NCBI GenBank assembly: GCA_916613615.1 | Contig: OU744726.1 | Coordinates: 56,684,987 to 56,748,986, forward strand | Reading direction: 5' to 3' | Source of the DNA: Steromphala cineraria | Taxonomy: Eukaryota; Mollusca; Gastropoda; Trochida; Trochidae | Length of the DNA: 64,000 nucleotides | Shown here: piece by piece, positions 39,935 to 53,252 of the stretch | How the letters are laid out: each line of letters begins with the position of its first letter | Position numbering within the stretch: position 1 is the stretch's first letter | Program-made: the position numbers and the translations under genes | The notes under the pieces: model-generated | The model's input: the letters and a program-made list of their open reading frames with translations, nothing else | Told to the model about the DNA's origin: nothing | Database searches by the model: none

Positions 39935-42618
39935 TTTGTTTCTGGTTTCCGCCAGCGTCAGTTCAATACCCCTGCATCAAGCTTTTTTTTCATATGTTGA
40001 CAAGGAGGAAAATGGAAATGTAGTCCCCCAGGCCCAGAAACAAACATTGAAACTTCAACTTTTATAATATAACTCGTTACTATTCGTGTAGGCATTCTAA
40101 TACACAGCTTTAAAGTCATCCAAAGTTTTTATTCATTTATTTTTTGCAAATTCCATTGAATAATTTACGGTCATTACCATCACAAATTTTGCGTAATGGT
40201 TATGACCATGCAGCTGTGATTGTAATGACTATAAATTTGTCATTACCATCACGGCCACTTATGCTCATGATACTTTTAAAGTGATACATATATTTCGTAT
40301 TATTTAATTAATTGTATTTGCCTTTTTGTGCATAGAACCATACCTTCCAGATATTATTTGGCATATACCATGTGTAACTGCATCTCATTTTTGTTCTTTT
40401 ATGGTAATTCTAAATTTCGGGAAATGAAACTAAGTTTTTAAGAGAGATTGAACTTAAGGAAATTGCTTAATGTTCGCCATATCTTTTAATTCAATGTTCC
40501 TGTGGTAATAAATAGTAGTATTGACAACAAACTTAATTAGTTCTAATAAAAGAAAAATTATAAAATTTAAAAGACCAAGATTCAAATATTCAGTCGTGAT
40601 TGTAATAACATATTCTTTTGAAATATATTTATGTGCTAAAATTCAAAAAAATATTTTTTTATAAAGTGTGTGCTCATTTATACATTTTTCATCTTAATTA
40701 CATTGCCTATCATTCAATCCTCTGAAAACTGTTAAAAGGAACAATTATTTTTGCAAAGGCCTTTAGCTAGTTGTGAAATCACCCGTAAATGGCAAAATGT
40801 AGGATTTTTTAATATTCTTAATTATGTATGGAATCTCCCCATTCTATGTTTTTGGATTACTTCAAAACATAAGGATTTCGGATGCATCAGTTCTGGAGGA
40901 GAACTAAAAACGTTGACGAACTTAAAACTTTTTTATTATTTGCAGTCCGTTTCTGTTAATTATTAATTTTTGATGAAACCGGAAGTTGGGAATCTCCAAC
41001 GTGAGGGAATTCCCTTTCCGGCGATTTGTTTATCCTGAACACTGAACATCAAGCCTTGATGAAAATTGTCTAGGTAACATAATTTTAATATATACATTAA
41101 CCCGTTGATGTTTATTTTCTGTGGAAAAAAATCGTTCCATAGATGAGATAATTGACTTTTTCAAAAGTGTGTAATCTTTCTGAATAACTTACTTGTTTGA
41201 AGGTGGTCGTCCAGGCTAATATGTGTAATATTCCATCAGTTGTTCAAAATAATAAGTACCTTATACCAAATATACACAAATATATCTAGCAGTTCTAACT
41301 TTGGAAATTATGTTTTGCACCAGAGAAATAACATGGGGTTGACATAATCAGTCATTGGAGTCATTTTTGATAATCAATATTAACCAAACTTAGTGTGTGG
41401 ATAGAATTAGATTCAATAAGAACATTTAAAATTAAAATTTTCAAAATATTTGATTGTTAAGGCACTACAGCAACCCTCTAAAAATAGAATCAATTTTGTT
41501 TTTAAGTGAAGTTGTTTTTGACCTTCTTGTGATTTTGACGATTTGATGTTTTGGGCTGTATGTGTACCGAGATTACTGCTGAAATTTTCAGAGCCTCACT
41601 GTGACCTTGTGATGGTCACCAAAATCAACTTGGCCCAGCATCTTTGTATAATGCAGCTATGTGTAAAGAGAAACTAGTTAAAGGCACCACTTAAGCAGCT
41701 TTAATTTCATCCGCCATTTTATAAGGTTAGCATTGCGAGAAAACAAATGTGCTGTGATATGCTTATTCATTAACATAATTAAGTAATAACTACATGATTG
41801 ATAGAAGAGGAGCATACAATGTATTTACAAATAATTCATATTAAAAGTTACCAGTTAAGACAGCATTTTGTCATAGTAATGTATTCCACGATCGTAGCTT
41901 CGATGATTGGCTTCATTTCACGATGTTTTTATTTTTCTAGCGATACACTTTATTTTTTGTCAAATTGTCAAATCCTTAACAACTAAATGCTTATTTCACA
42001 AACATTTATAATGAAATTAGTGTGAAATTATCATGTAAAAATCATATATAATTGTATCAGGAAAGTCATCTTGAATTTCGTTTCCACAAAAAATACCCGC
42101 TCGAATGGTCCCTTTTAATGGTTCTTGAGATATACTGCTAACAAGCTGTATAGTAGTGTAAGAAAAAAACCTGAAAGTTAGCCAGCCCAAAAGTGGTATT
42201 TTGTATATTAATAATGTCAAATTTGAAAAAAAAATGAAACTTATTAGCCAACACTATCAATAACCAAAAACCAGGCTGTTGGACTGACCATATTTCATAT
42301 ACTGTGTATAGTCTATGCAGGTTTCAATGCTGGGATTTTCAATCCCTTGCTGTGACTTTGGAAATGATGTGAAGGTTATCCAAATTGACTTACTGGTAGT
42401 CTGGCGCTTTCCAATTAAAAAGCTTTGCGCAAGTTATGACTGGTTCTTGAGAGTAATATTTCTTGTTATGCCTTTGGAATAAAGGTCAAAGTCATAAACC
42501 TCTATGAGAACCTTATTCTCAAGGTGATGAACCAATATAAGGAAAAAAAGAAGTTTTTGAGATATTCAATTTCTTAGGTAAAGACAGATGGACACTACAC
42601 AAATACTATGGGTGTAGG
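39935..42618. other. Gene-free AT-rich stretch
   Basis: I see no gene here. There are scattered AGGTCA-like motifs and short TCATTACCATCAC repeats near 40170-40255. The longest open frame (40751-40966) has no recognisable feature. Confidence 0.5.
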
Positions 42619-44393
42619 TGATTTCGTAGGAGGATCCAGTTCGTAGGAGGATATTTCGGTGATTTCGTAGGAGGATTGGACGGTGGTTTCGTAGAAGTAG
42701 ATATTATGTTAGAGAATGGTTGAGTATTGGCAATGTATATTTGTGTTGGTTGTTTTTATAAATAAAAATCAAATGGTAAGTATGATGTTATTAAACAATG
42801 ATCAACAATTACTAGCAACGACTGGAAGATGATGCAATTTTATATTGGATTGGATTTTACTGGATTATCAGTAATTACTGATTAATAGTTTGAGATGCTT
42901 GTTTTAAGAAATAAAGTAATCTGGTTAGTTTGAAAAAGGTAAGTCGCCGTCAAAGCATCTGACAATCAAAACATGCATCTTAATTTCACCAGTACATGTT
43001 TCAAATAGGCATATGAATTATATTAGATGTTTGTTATTATCAGTAGAGTGTTATTATTTCAGACTGGTTATAACTAAGTCTATCAGTATATTTGTGTTGG
43101 TTGTTTTTATAAATAAAAATCAAATGGTAAGTATGATGTTATTAAACAATGATCAACAATTACTAGCAACGACTGGAAGATGATGCAATTTTATATTGGA
43201 TTGGATTTTACTGGATTATCAGTAATTACTGATTAATAGTTTGAGATGCTTGTTTTAAGAAATAAAGTAATCTGGTTAGTTTGAAAAAGGTAAGTCGCCG
43301 TCAAAGCATCTGACAATCAAAACATGCATCTTAATTTCACCAGTACATGTTTCAAATAGGCATATGAATTATATTAGATGTTTGTTATTATCAGTAGAGT
43401 GTTATTATTTCAGACTGGTTATAACTAAGTCTATCAGTATATTTGTGTTGGTTGTTTTTATAAATAAAAATCAAATGGTAAGTATGATGTTATTAAACAA
43501 TGATCAACAATTACTAGCAACGACTGGAAGATGATGCAATTTTATATTGGATTGGATTTTACTGGATTATCAGTAATTACTGATTAATAGTTTGAGATGC
43601 TTGTTTTAAGAAATAAAGTAATCTGGTTAGTTTGAAAAAGGTAAGTCGCCGTCAAAGCATCTGACAATCAAAACATGCATCTTAATTTCACCAGTACATG
43701 TTTCAAATAGGCATATGAATTATATTAGATGTTTGTTATTATCAGTAGAGTGTTATTATTTCAGACTGGTTATAACTAAGTCTATCAGTATATTTGTGTT
43801 GGTTGTTTTTATAAATAAAAATCAAATGGTAAGTATGATGTTATTAAACAATGATCAACAATTACTAGCAACGACTGGAAGATGATGCAATTTTATATTG
43901 GATTGGATTTTACTGGATTATCAGTAATTACTGATTAATAGTTTGAGATGCTTGTTTTAAGAAATAAAGTAATCTGGTTAGTTTGAAAAAGGTAAGTCGC
44001 CGTCAAAGCATCTGACAATCAAAACATGCATCTTAATTTCACCAGTACATGTTTCAAATAGGCATATGAATTATATTAGATGTTTGTTATTATCAGTAGA
44101 GTGTTATTATTTCAGACTGGTTATAACTAAGTCTATCAGTATCCCTCCAAGTCCCGCCCCCTCGTGTACCTTGATGTCCTTTAGTATCGATCAGTGTCAA
44201 AATAAGTACTCGAAATTAATTAATCGACTTAAGCAATCAGTGCCTTATTGATATTTAGTGATAATTGTTCTTTAGTTGATATACCGGTAAGTGATTGGTT
44301 TATAATAAATATCACTCCTAAGAAATCACCTTCTACGAAAAAAATCCTCCTACGAAATCACCGCTTCTACGAAACGGATCCTCCTACGAAATC
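42619..44393. mobile_element. Inverted-terminus element carrying a 4 x 351-bp tandem array
   Basis: The ends are inverted repeats TGATTTCGTAGGAGGATCC. The TTTCGTAGGAGGAT motif occurs three times near the left end (42619-42695) and repeatedly inverted near the right end (44330-44393). The tandem array fills most of the interior. No transposase is seen. The exact boundaries and target duplication are uncertain. Confidence 0.65.
42737..44142. repeat. Four near-identical 351-bp tandem repeats
   Basis: The unit begins near TATTTGTGTTGGTTG, with repeat starts 351 bp apart (the TTGTGTT anchor at 42741, 43092, 43443 and 43794). I see no differences between copies on reading. It ends at TCTATCAGTAT near 44143. 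Confidence 0.95.
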
Positions 44394-44987
44394 ACTGGTT
44401 CCCAATACTATTATCCCACTCATGTATGCTTTACATAGAACTCCATTATTTGATGTTGATAACTTGTCATTCAAAAGATGTGTATATGGCATATTTAGAT
44501 GTACTTTCTCAAGTTGATCAATATAATTTAGTCTTCAAATATTGACTCCATGTAAGAGATTTAGTGTTATCTTTGAATAAAATAATTAGAACACGAAATG
44601 TCAACATTTTCCAAGCTTGAATATAGATATTGTCAAAAGCTATTGATTTTTTGTGCAATCAGAGTTACAAAAGGATGTAAAATCACTGGCTCAATATTGC
44701 TAAACTGTATCTCGCTAACAGATATCCCTCTCTATATTATGTAAATGGTGCCCTCATATTACCAATTTTTAAGTACTGACCTTCAGAGCCAATGGTTTTA
44801 TTTTTATATCATATCATTTATTAGGAAAGTTCTATCACAAAGTTCTCATATTATTCTATTCTGAAGACATCCATGGACCTTTAATGAAGGAAATAACGTC
44901 TATGTTGATAAGAATGTTGTATCAAAACAGTATTAAGAAATTGTGCATCTATATCATTAACTTAGAAGAGTTTTCCTCTGCTTACAG
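44394..44987. other. Sequence 5' of TMEM168 coding exon
   Basis: AT-rich, no coding signal. It ends in a good acceptor TTTTCCTCTGCTTACAG| at 44987, so this is probably the last part of an intron lying after a TMEM168 5' untranslated exon that I cannot place. Confidence 0.55.
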
Positions 44988-45033
44988 ATGCCAGTGATGT
45001 TGTGAAGCTGCCCTGTGCACATGTGGGCGCTCC
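44988..45033 (+). other. TMEM168 5' untranslated segment
   Basis: It follows a pyrimidine-rich acceptor ending at 44987. It contains two short upstream ATGs that close quickly or overlap the start (ATGCCAGTGATGTTGTGA; ATGTGGGCGCTCCATGTT), which might lower translation. Confidence 0.5.
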
Positions 45034-46316
45034 ATGTTTAGAGTGGTGCATGCTGTGCGCTATATATTGGTGCGCAGCCCCAGTGCAGCCATGCAGCGAG
45101 TGCGGGAGATGCAGATGAAGCTGAACGTGCAGTACGTGGGCTACGTGCCGGAGGTGGTCCTACTGGTGGCCCTTGGGCTGGGACTCTACACACAGTGGTC
45201 CTACACACGTGACACAGCCATCTCCATCATCTCACTCCTCGGACTCTTTGTGTTTGCTATCTCCTGCGCTCTAAGGTATTACTTCAGCCTGCAGAATGTG
45301 GGCAATGCCCTGTTCTATGTGTGGACAGGTTGTCTCACCGGCATCATTGCATTTGTTGAAAAGACCGAGTATGACGATGTTACACATGAGGTGATGGAGC
45401 TGCTCTTTCTGACAAGCATGGTGTCGGCGTGGTGCTGGAACGTGTTGGCGAGGGTGCTTCATCTTGCCAAGCAGGAGCCCGTGATCATCTCCCAGTCGGA
45501 GGCCCTTGAGTGTCTTGGTCTCGTCATAGCTACCTCCTGTGTCATGGACACTGTACAAGCTCTCTCCCTGTCCTTGTATGTGCTTGCATTTGCTGTTCAC
45601 CTTGTGGCTCTACGTACAAAATCTTTCCTTGGGATGCTAAGTTTCATTGCTTTTTTAAGTATCGGCGTGTTTGTATTTTTTCCTGATCTACATATGACTC
45701 CAAACAAATATGCCTTAATCTGTTTTGTAGGAAGACATTCGTTCCAGCAAATCATCGACTTTTATTTTTCCTCACTAACAACAATAGAAAGATGGAAGCC
45801 ATTTTTCAGTCTGTCAAAATTGTTACGTCACCTGGCTATCATACTCGTGCTCTGCCTTGAACTAACTTTAGCAGTGATAATAGGAGTTCAGTCTTTGAAT
45901 CACAAGGAATGGTTTGTTGTTGTTCCAATATTTGCTTCATTTGTAACTATTTGGAGTTTGTTTCATGTGATATATGTGATCTCATGCTGGAAATTAATGT
46001 GTAAAATCACAGACTGCAACCTGACATATCTGAGTTTAGCAGATGAACAGCAGAGCTTTAACCGGATTATGGCCGCCAAGGGTATTCGTCACTTCAGCCT
46101 GATTTCGCAGCGCCTTGTGTGCCTGTCCTTGACCACCAGTGTTGTGCTTGTGGGGGTGGGATGGGAGACTCGCACCCCCCACAGCCTCAGCCTCGCCCTC
46201 ATCCTCCTGCCCATAGAGGCCATGTCCCTCAGTCTCTTCTGGGCTCTGGCTGACTCCCTCGGGGGCACCTGCACAGGCTTTGGGGTCATCGCTCCAGTCA
46301 CCTCCAGTGCATCCAG
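45034..46316 (+). CDS. TMEM168: TMEM168 coding exon 1
   Basis: 1283 nt with all membrane segments. Donor ATCCAG|GTAATT, phase 2. Confidence 0.95.
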
Positions 46317-48284
46317 GTAATTTGTGGCATCTTAGTTATGTTCCCTTATGATTATCATCCACAAGAAGGTTGTTGGGGGCTTTTTTTTTTAATTCATTGA
46401 CGATACATTTGGTATTTGATGTGAAAACAGAGACATACATGTTATGCACCAAGGTTGAATTTTTTTATGAATTAAAAAGGAACTGTTAACAGGCCTTGTT
46501 TACTTCTTCACTTCCTAAATGGACCAATTTTAGTTGAATTGGTATTGAGATACATGAGTTCATTAAATCATGTCATTTACAAATTTACAAATAAGATTAT
46601 GCATTTTTCATAAAAATGTGATGAATTTTAGAAAAGTGACTCAAAACTTCAAACTAATCTATTGACTTTGATCCAGTTTGGTATTAAGATACTTTCTAAC
46701 ATTGAAGTGTGTGACAGTTGAAGATTTTGAAAATATTTATATGTATACATATTGGGGTTTTTTTTGTAAAAAAGGAGATGAATGTGAAAGAATTTGTAGT
46801 TAATTATGATTTGAATCATAAATTGTAATCTTCTTGGTAGTTATTAATCAAATTCATCACTGAGATCCAGAAATACATTGCAATAAATGTGAATTTAAAC
46901 TTTTTTGTAATTTGATATTTTGGGCACAATGTGACAAGTCTTCTTTTGCTCCCAACTATTATCTATTGGCTTTATCACCCACGACTTTAACTGAGCAGCA
47001 CAAAATAACTGAAGGTGTAGTATTGTTAGCATATATTCCACTCTGATTAGCTTAGGATTTGATTGAGTAAACTCTTTTGATGCATAATTATCAAACTTAA
47101 TGGTGTCCTAAATTTATAATTGAACATTGTGTCAATTTATATTAACTGTAATTTTGTCAACATTAATGTAGTAATATTACCGTGTAGATCAAACAGTCCG
47201 GTGAAGCTGCTGTCCTCGTCCATGCTACAAGACATGACGAACCGAGCAACCAGCACCCTGAACCACATCCACCGCTTGTTTGCATTCCACATGATTGATA
47301 ACTTCGGCTGTGACTACTCCACCAGTGGTTTGAGTCGAGAGTATGTGGAGAACAAGATGAAGTCCTTCTTCCAGCAGCGCACGGTGGACGGTCCACGCTT
47401 CGACACGTATCTCCTGTACTATAGCGGAGACGTACATGAGAGTGGGGAGCTGGCTGTAGCAGGTAGGAGCTCACACTGCATCTCACCACCAAACACAACA
47501 CCTTACACAGACTCCCAGTATTTATTCAGTGAGATTTGAACAATTTGTAAATTAGATTAAGTATCTAAAGCTTTCAAAGTAATGTATTACATTGAAATTT
47601 TTCAAAATATCTAACAAAAAACTTTCAATTGAAAATTCAATTGATGAATCTTTTTGAATGAAGAGACAAGAAGCATTGAGGGTGATGTGTAGATGTGTAG
47701 ATGTGTACACTGTACAGTGTTGACCTCTCCTTGCAGACAACAAGCCAGTGGGCGTGGAGACAGTGCTGGAGTGGTGGAGCCAGTCAAACTCCGCATCTGG
47801 GTCTCGCCTCATCATCATACTTGACATCACAAACTCTGCTTCCTGGGTCCGCACAGTGAGGGCCTGCAGGGATGAGTTTGTAGCGGTGCAGACTTGCCGC
47901 TACTCCAAGCCCCTAGACCCAGAATCAGGTGGCCAGAGGGGTGTGGGCAGCTTCACGCGGGACTGGGTGGAGCACAACGCTGGTAAGGAGGTGGAGCCAG
48001 GCTGGCAGGACAAGGGTCGGTCAACACGGGCGGTGTATGTGGTGTCCAGACACTGGACAGACTTCACCTTCCATCTGCCAACCCCTGAGGACTTCACTGA
48101 GTACTGGGATGCCAACTTCCCCAAGATGACCAAGCCTCTGATGCGAGTTGTCAACCTGTCCAGCTCTGGTGCTCTCTGCTGTGTGTGTACCAGTGTCCTC
48201 CGGTGTCTGCGCCGCAAGCAGATGAAATGGCTGCCACCTAAAGAGATAGATACTGGTCATGGCTTCAAACTTGTCAGATCCTAG
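45034..48284 (+). CDS. TMEM168: Transmembrane protein 168
   Basis: Three exons (45034-46316, 47188-47462, 47737-48284) join in phase into 2106 nt, 701 residues (the human protein is 697). The whole length matches the TMEM168 family: an N-terminal region with YVGYVPEVVLLVALGLGLY, about eleven hydrophobic segments (roughly 41-55, 62-80, 92-108, 121-140, 158-193, 197-215, 267-285, 294-318, 360-376, 384-403), ERWKPF and RIMAAKGIRHF motifs, then a soluble C-terminal part with GCDYSTSGLS, RTVDGPRFDTYLLYYSG and a conserved ending DTGHGFKLVRS. It is an integral membrane protein of poorly known function; vertebrate work points to intracellular membranes and an effect on a cardiac sodium channel. The start was chosen by alignment with the family. 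It is convergent with TRMU downstream. Confidence 0.95.
46317..47187 (+). other. TMEM168 intron 1
   Basis: 871 bp AT-rich intron. Nothing else recognised. Confidence 0.6.
47188..47462 (+). CDS. TMEM168: TMEM168 coding exon 2
   Basis: 275 nt, acceptor ACCGTGTAG|A, donor GTAGCAG|GTAGGA, phase 2 in and phase 1 out. It encodes NHIHRLFAFHMIDNFGCDYS and VDGPRFDTYLLYYSG. Confidence 0.94.
47737..48284 (+). CDS. TMEM168: TMEM168 coding exon 3
   Basis: 548 nt, acceptor CTCTCCTTGCAG|, phase 1. It encodes LEWWSQSNSASGSRLIIILD through the stop. Contains FTRDWVEHNAG and VSRHWTDFTFHLPTPEDF, both typical of the family. Confidence 0.95.
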
Positions 48285-51200
48285 TTGTTCATTTGTTTAA
48301 GAGCCACTCAATGAGTTGTTAGGGCCAAACTTAATCAATAGTGATGTGATTGAAAAGCACCGTTTGGTGCTGAAAAGTATCGTTCAAAGCTAACCCACAT
48401 TGTATAGTGATAATAACAAGTTATGAACTATCAATCATGATCGAAAACCAGACAATGACAAATGTCAATCAGTCAAGCGTTATTTTAGAAAAGTATCAGT
48501 TAGCCTGAAATTGTTGAGTTGATAGTGTTTGATAGGTTTTTTGATAAATATGAAATGAAATGAATGAATGCTGATTGGAAACAAGAAGTTTCTTAAATTC
48601 ATATCACCAATTAAGGGATTTAGGTTCAAATCAAAGCTGAACAATATGTGATGAAAGTCACAGGGTGGCTCTTTCAGACTTTTAGAATCAATGTTAGGGG
48701 ATGATCCATGTTTTGATTTTACCTCAAATATTGATGAGGATTGTTTTTTTAAGGTTGTTTGATTTATCATACCAGCAAGCATTCATACATAATTTCAATT
48801 GGTACTGTCACATGGTTTACATACTAATAGTTTATTTCATGTCAGCACATATCATTGGTAACACAGGGAGACATATATCCAATGCTTAGATTGATGATAA
48901 TTGTTTAATTGTTGATGACAAGGTTGAGATGAGTCACATATCATCTATTTAGACAGAAAATAACTTTTATTCGCAATTGGTCTAAATTTTATCTAAACAC
49001 TTTGTTAGAAACTCATAATTTTGAATATTTTCAATGGAATCCAAAGTTGTCTACTTTGTGTAACTTTAACAGTTTTTAACAGATTCTCTTTATATTGAAA
49101 TGAATCTATTCACTCTATCATTGATATTTACCTTTTAGGATTAAGTTATCATCAGTTAGCTTGGCACTTTGTTCTCTGCGCAGTGATGGTTGTTGATTTT
49201 AAAGAATGTTGGTACAAGATGATCAAATTCTGAAGATAATCATCTAAGATCATCTATTTTGCATCCTTCATCCTTCAAATTGTAAAATTGTTGTATGACA
49301 GTATCTGCAAGAGTATAACTTCTGGTACCCTGTTGGTCTAGTCCCTTGAACCCACACCCATATCTTGTGACTGAAACATGGTCACAATTTCTCAAGAAGC
49401 TAACTAACTTCTTTGATTTATTATTTTGAAACTTCATCTTTTCATGTTTGAGAAAGAAGAAAAAGCCTTTTAAAAATATTTTGATTTGGAATCTTCTTAA
49501 CTAGGCAAGATGAACCCTATGTGTGTTTGGCCACAAAATCAAAAGTATCTGTTTCTAGAGAATGTATTATTCTTCACATGGTTATGTACAAGACATATGG
49601 TTATGAAAGATATTGAGGACTCTATCCGGTCCATGCCTTAGATCTTTATATAAGGACAATGTAGCTAGCGTGTGGCTTTGGTTACCCCTCATTGTGTTTT
49701 ATGTTGCTTGCATAGATTATTCTATTTGGCCAAAGCAGCCATGTGGTTCAGTATTATCATGAGTGGGTCTAATCAATGTTGTTGGTGTCATGCCAAGCTA
49801 TGAAACCTTCATATCATCTTGTCTGCTTACCTTTATATCATCTTGTCTGCTTACCCTATCATTAAGTGTTTACTTAAGATAGATAGATAGATACAAAAAA
49901 AGACTTCGGATCTAAAATCTAGACTAAGTCACCAAAATATTTGTTTTGTTAAGAAGCAGTGCCCTTTTGAGTGTATGTGTTTGACCGATGATAATCTTAT
50001 CTAAATTATAATTGATCCAGAAACTGAGTTTGTTGTGTTTCATACATAAGTTACATAATAGTGAATATGATTATGAAATATGTCAACACAACATAAACAT
50101 CTATGGTTTGCTGTAAAGAAATGCAATGATGTCTATAAGTAATGTGATATTTAATGATGTCACAAAAGTACCTTTTAAATTCTCTTCAAACCCTTACATC
50201 TTGGAAAGGCTTAATATTAACTGAAATGAGAACTAGGGCAGCAACGTAAACTGTAAATGTGATTTAACTGTGGAGACCATATTACCAACAAAGTACCATA
50301 CAATAAGCACTGTGAGGAGAATCCTGTCTGGAAAAATATGTGTTTTTGAGTTGTACCTTCCATGTTATCCCTTATGTAATGTGTGTTTGCATATTTCATA
50401 TGAGCTTCCTGAACATGTGTTTCTAATTTGAATATAATTTTTCATACTTTTTGACAGCAACAAGCAAAGATGTATATTTACTTTGAAAATAAATTATTGA
50501 TAAAGTAACATGTTTCTTATATTGTTTCTTTTGTGAAAAATAGTTTTGTGATGGAGGAAAGTGTTTGAAGTACATTTCAGTACCACAGTACCTTGTTGAC
50601 AGACCTTCACTGCTTCAACAAGTGGTTGTATATGAACACTTACTAGGAGCGTCAGGCTCTCAACTCTACTTACTCTACAGTGTACAGACAAGCAGATCTT
50701 GACTTTCAGCCCATCAAACTTGCCTAATGGGCATATGGTGTGGGCCATCGTCCATCAGGGCCATGTGTCATCCCTATTTTCCTGAAACAAGTAATGCTAA
50801 ATACCTTTAGAATATCCTCTTTGAATTTTGCAGGCTAAGATCAGAATGCTATTTCCAGTGGTGGACCCCTTCAAAGCCATGATTGAATGTCCATTGTAAT
50901 TAAATCGGTATATTATATCAACAGATAATATTATTATGTCATACTGTTGATCTTACATTGACGGATGATGCACCATAGCACTGAACTTTGACACCTGGTC
51001 GGTTGGAAAATCTGAAGGCGGCTTTCAATTAGATGTATTCATAACTTTTGATTTTCAAATGGTTAGTGTAGTTTGTGGTTGTTAGTGACAATACTGACTG
51101 TAGAACACAAAAACTTGCCTGGCAAATAATAATAGCACATAAGCATGCTCAATGTCAATACATACGAAAAAATTGCATGTAAGGTAACTGTTTTATAAAA

Positions 51201-51726
51201 TAAAAAAACATTTGTACTAATATCATTCATTTTTGTTCAAAGAATGAAACATAATGGTAAATGTTTTTTATCATTAAAAATCTATCCTTTTATTTAGTTT
51301 CTTTGTAGATACAAATTTTTGTTAAATTTTTAAGAATGGTTCAATTGACACACTGTAGAACATTAGCTATCATAGGTTTCTTCAGCTCACAATGATTTGG
51401 CAATTTTGGAACTGTTTGTGACAAAAAATTGTTGGATCAATAACCAGTTTCATTATTTGCACACATGAGGTCATCAGGACTACTTCTCATATAGGTCAGT
51501 GTTAGATCTACAGTATTAAATGCTATGGAACTGTTGATATAAAGTTAGTTTGGATTTTACTTGTAAAAATAGAATTCTCCGCAGAATGTCTGGAACAGAG
51601 GGGAACTTGGTGGTTGGGTTTTTAAAACAATTATATGATATATCTTCTGACATGTCTTAAAATCTCTTAAAAGCAATTAAGTGCTTTTGAAATTTACTTT
51701 CATAATCCGTGAAATTATAGGAAAAA
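48285..51726. other. Intergenic region between the convergent TMEM168 and TRMU
   Basis: It holds the TMEM168 3' untranslated region. The first AATAAA I notice in a good setting is near 50488, which would give a long 3' UTR of about 2.2 kb. I see no gene in it. Confidence 0.45.
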
Positions 51727-53031
51727 CTAGATTAGCGTTTGCGGGATACCGCAAAAGTAGAGCAGCCCCGGAACTTTGGGTTTCGCCTTACCCTGTTCCG
51801 CCTTTTACAGGCCTCACCAAATTGGGAATTTTCTCGTGACCTTGACCTTTGACACTCAAGGTCACACAATCAATGAACACATTTCATTGAGTATAACATT
51901 ATTGTAATGAAATAAAGTGTTAAAAATTAAATTAATCCATTTTCTCCATATATGTTGACCTTGCTTTGACCTTCGACAGTTAGTACCCAAAACTTTTTGA
52001 AAATGTTGTACTTCTCAAGAGATAATATATACAAAATCTAAACTTCATAGCACAAAAACTTTTCAAGTTATTGTGTTTACAAGGAATTGCAATAACTCAT
52101 ATCTCATGACCTTGACCTTTGACCTTCAAGGTCACACAATAATTGAACACTTTTTATTGAGTATAACAATCATGTATTGATTAAAAGTGATCATAGTTAA
52201 AATTAAGCATTTTTGCTAAACCATGCTAAAGTCAAGACCTTGCTGTGACCTTGACCTTTGACAGATTGCAGCCAAAACCTTTTCAAATTTTTTTACTTTT
52301 CCAAGGATGATATATACCAAGTTAGAGCTTCATAGCACAAAAACTTTTCAAGTAACCGTGTTTACAAAGAATTTTGTGGTGATTTTATAACTCGTGACCT
52401 TGACCTTTGAACTTGAAAGTGAACATGTCATAATGATTCCCTGGAAGTATTAACATTTAGACATGTTCATGAGTTCTGAAAAGCTAAATTGGATAAAGTT
52501 ATACCCCAATTTAGTGCATTTTGTAATAACTCATATCTCATGACCTTGACCTTTGACCTTCAAGGTCAGACAATCATTGAACACTTTTTATTGAGTATAA
52601 CAATCATGTATTGATTAAAAGTGTTCATAGTTAAAATAAAGCATTTTCGCTAAAACATGCTTACGTCATGACCTTGCTGTGACCTTGACCTTTGACGGAT
52701 TGTAGCCAAAACCTTTTCAAAATTTTTTACTTTTCCAAGGATGATATATACCAAGTTAGAGCTTCATAGCACAAAAACTTTTCAAGTTATCGCGTTTACA
52801 AGGAATTCTTAGAGTGAATACATAGCTCGTGACCTTGACCTTTGACCTTGAAAGTGAACGTGTCAAAATTGTTCCCCCGAGGTATGAGTAGTAAGGTATG
52901 AGTAAGAGTTCTGGAAAGCTTAGGGGAAAAAAGTTATAGCTAGTAGTACGAGTGCGGCGGCGGCGGCGGCGGCGATGGAAACTTCACAAATACTGATAGC
53001 AGCCCCGTCCTTAGACGGGGCTGCTAATTAT
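51727..53031 (-). mobile_element. Helitron-like non-autonomous element, copy 2
   Basis: Same family as 39070-39934 but inverted: on the minus strand it starts with the AGCAGCCCCGTC/GACGGGGCTGCT hairpin near 53028 and a (GCC)n tract, and ends with the TTTTGCGG...CCGCAAA hairpin plus CTAG at 51727-51730. It is about 440 bp longer because an internal unit of about 434 bp is duplicated (motif starts 52101 and 52535). Dense TGACCTTGACCTTTGACC motifs are present throughout. Confidence 0.65.
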
Positions 53032-53157
53032 GGGAGTACCCCTGGTATGTTTGGATATGTTAGGGAAAAGTCAAGGAATAGTTAGCTTTGAAACATTTAA
53101 TGTTTTAAAGATCACAAATCAAAGCCACAAAGAGCAAAACTCTCATTTTCTTGATTG

Positions 53158-53163
53158 TTTAAT
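53158..53163 (-). terminator. Candidate TRMU polyadenylation signal
   Basis: ATTAAA on the minus strand, about 90 nt downstream of the TRMU stop codon. It is a common variant of AATAAA at a plausible distance. Confidence 0.45.
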
Positions 53164-53252
53164 GACCTCTTATAGAACCAAATACATTTGCCCCCCAAAG
53201 TAAAATAGTTTATCACAGTATGCTGCAGATCTCCGACACTGAGAGCATGCCA

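Noticed and set aside
40751..40966. 71-codon open frame as a small gene
   Set aside because: No supporting splice, Kozak or domain evidence in an AT-rich, repeat-bearing region.
45271..45600. Minus-strand open frame in TMEM168
   Set aside because: Shadow of a conserved coding exon on the opposite strand.
47900..48260. Minus-strand open frames over TMEM168 exon 3
   Set aside because: Antisense to strongly conserved coding sequence.
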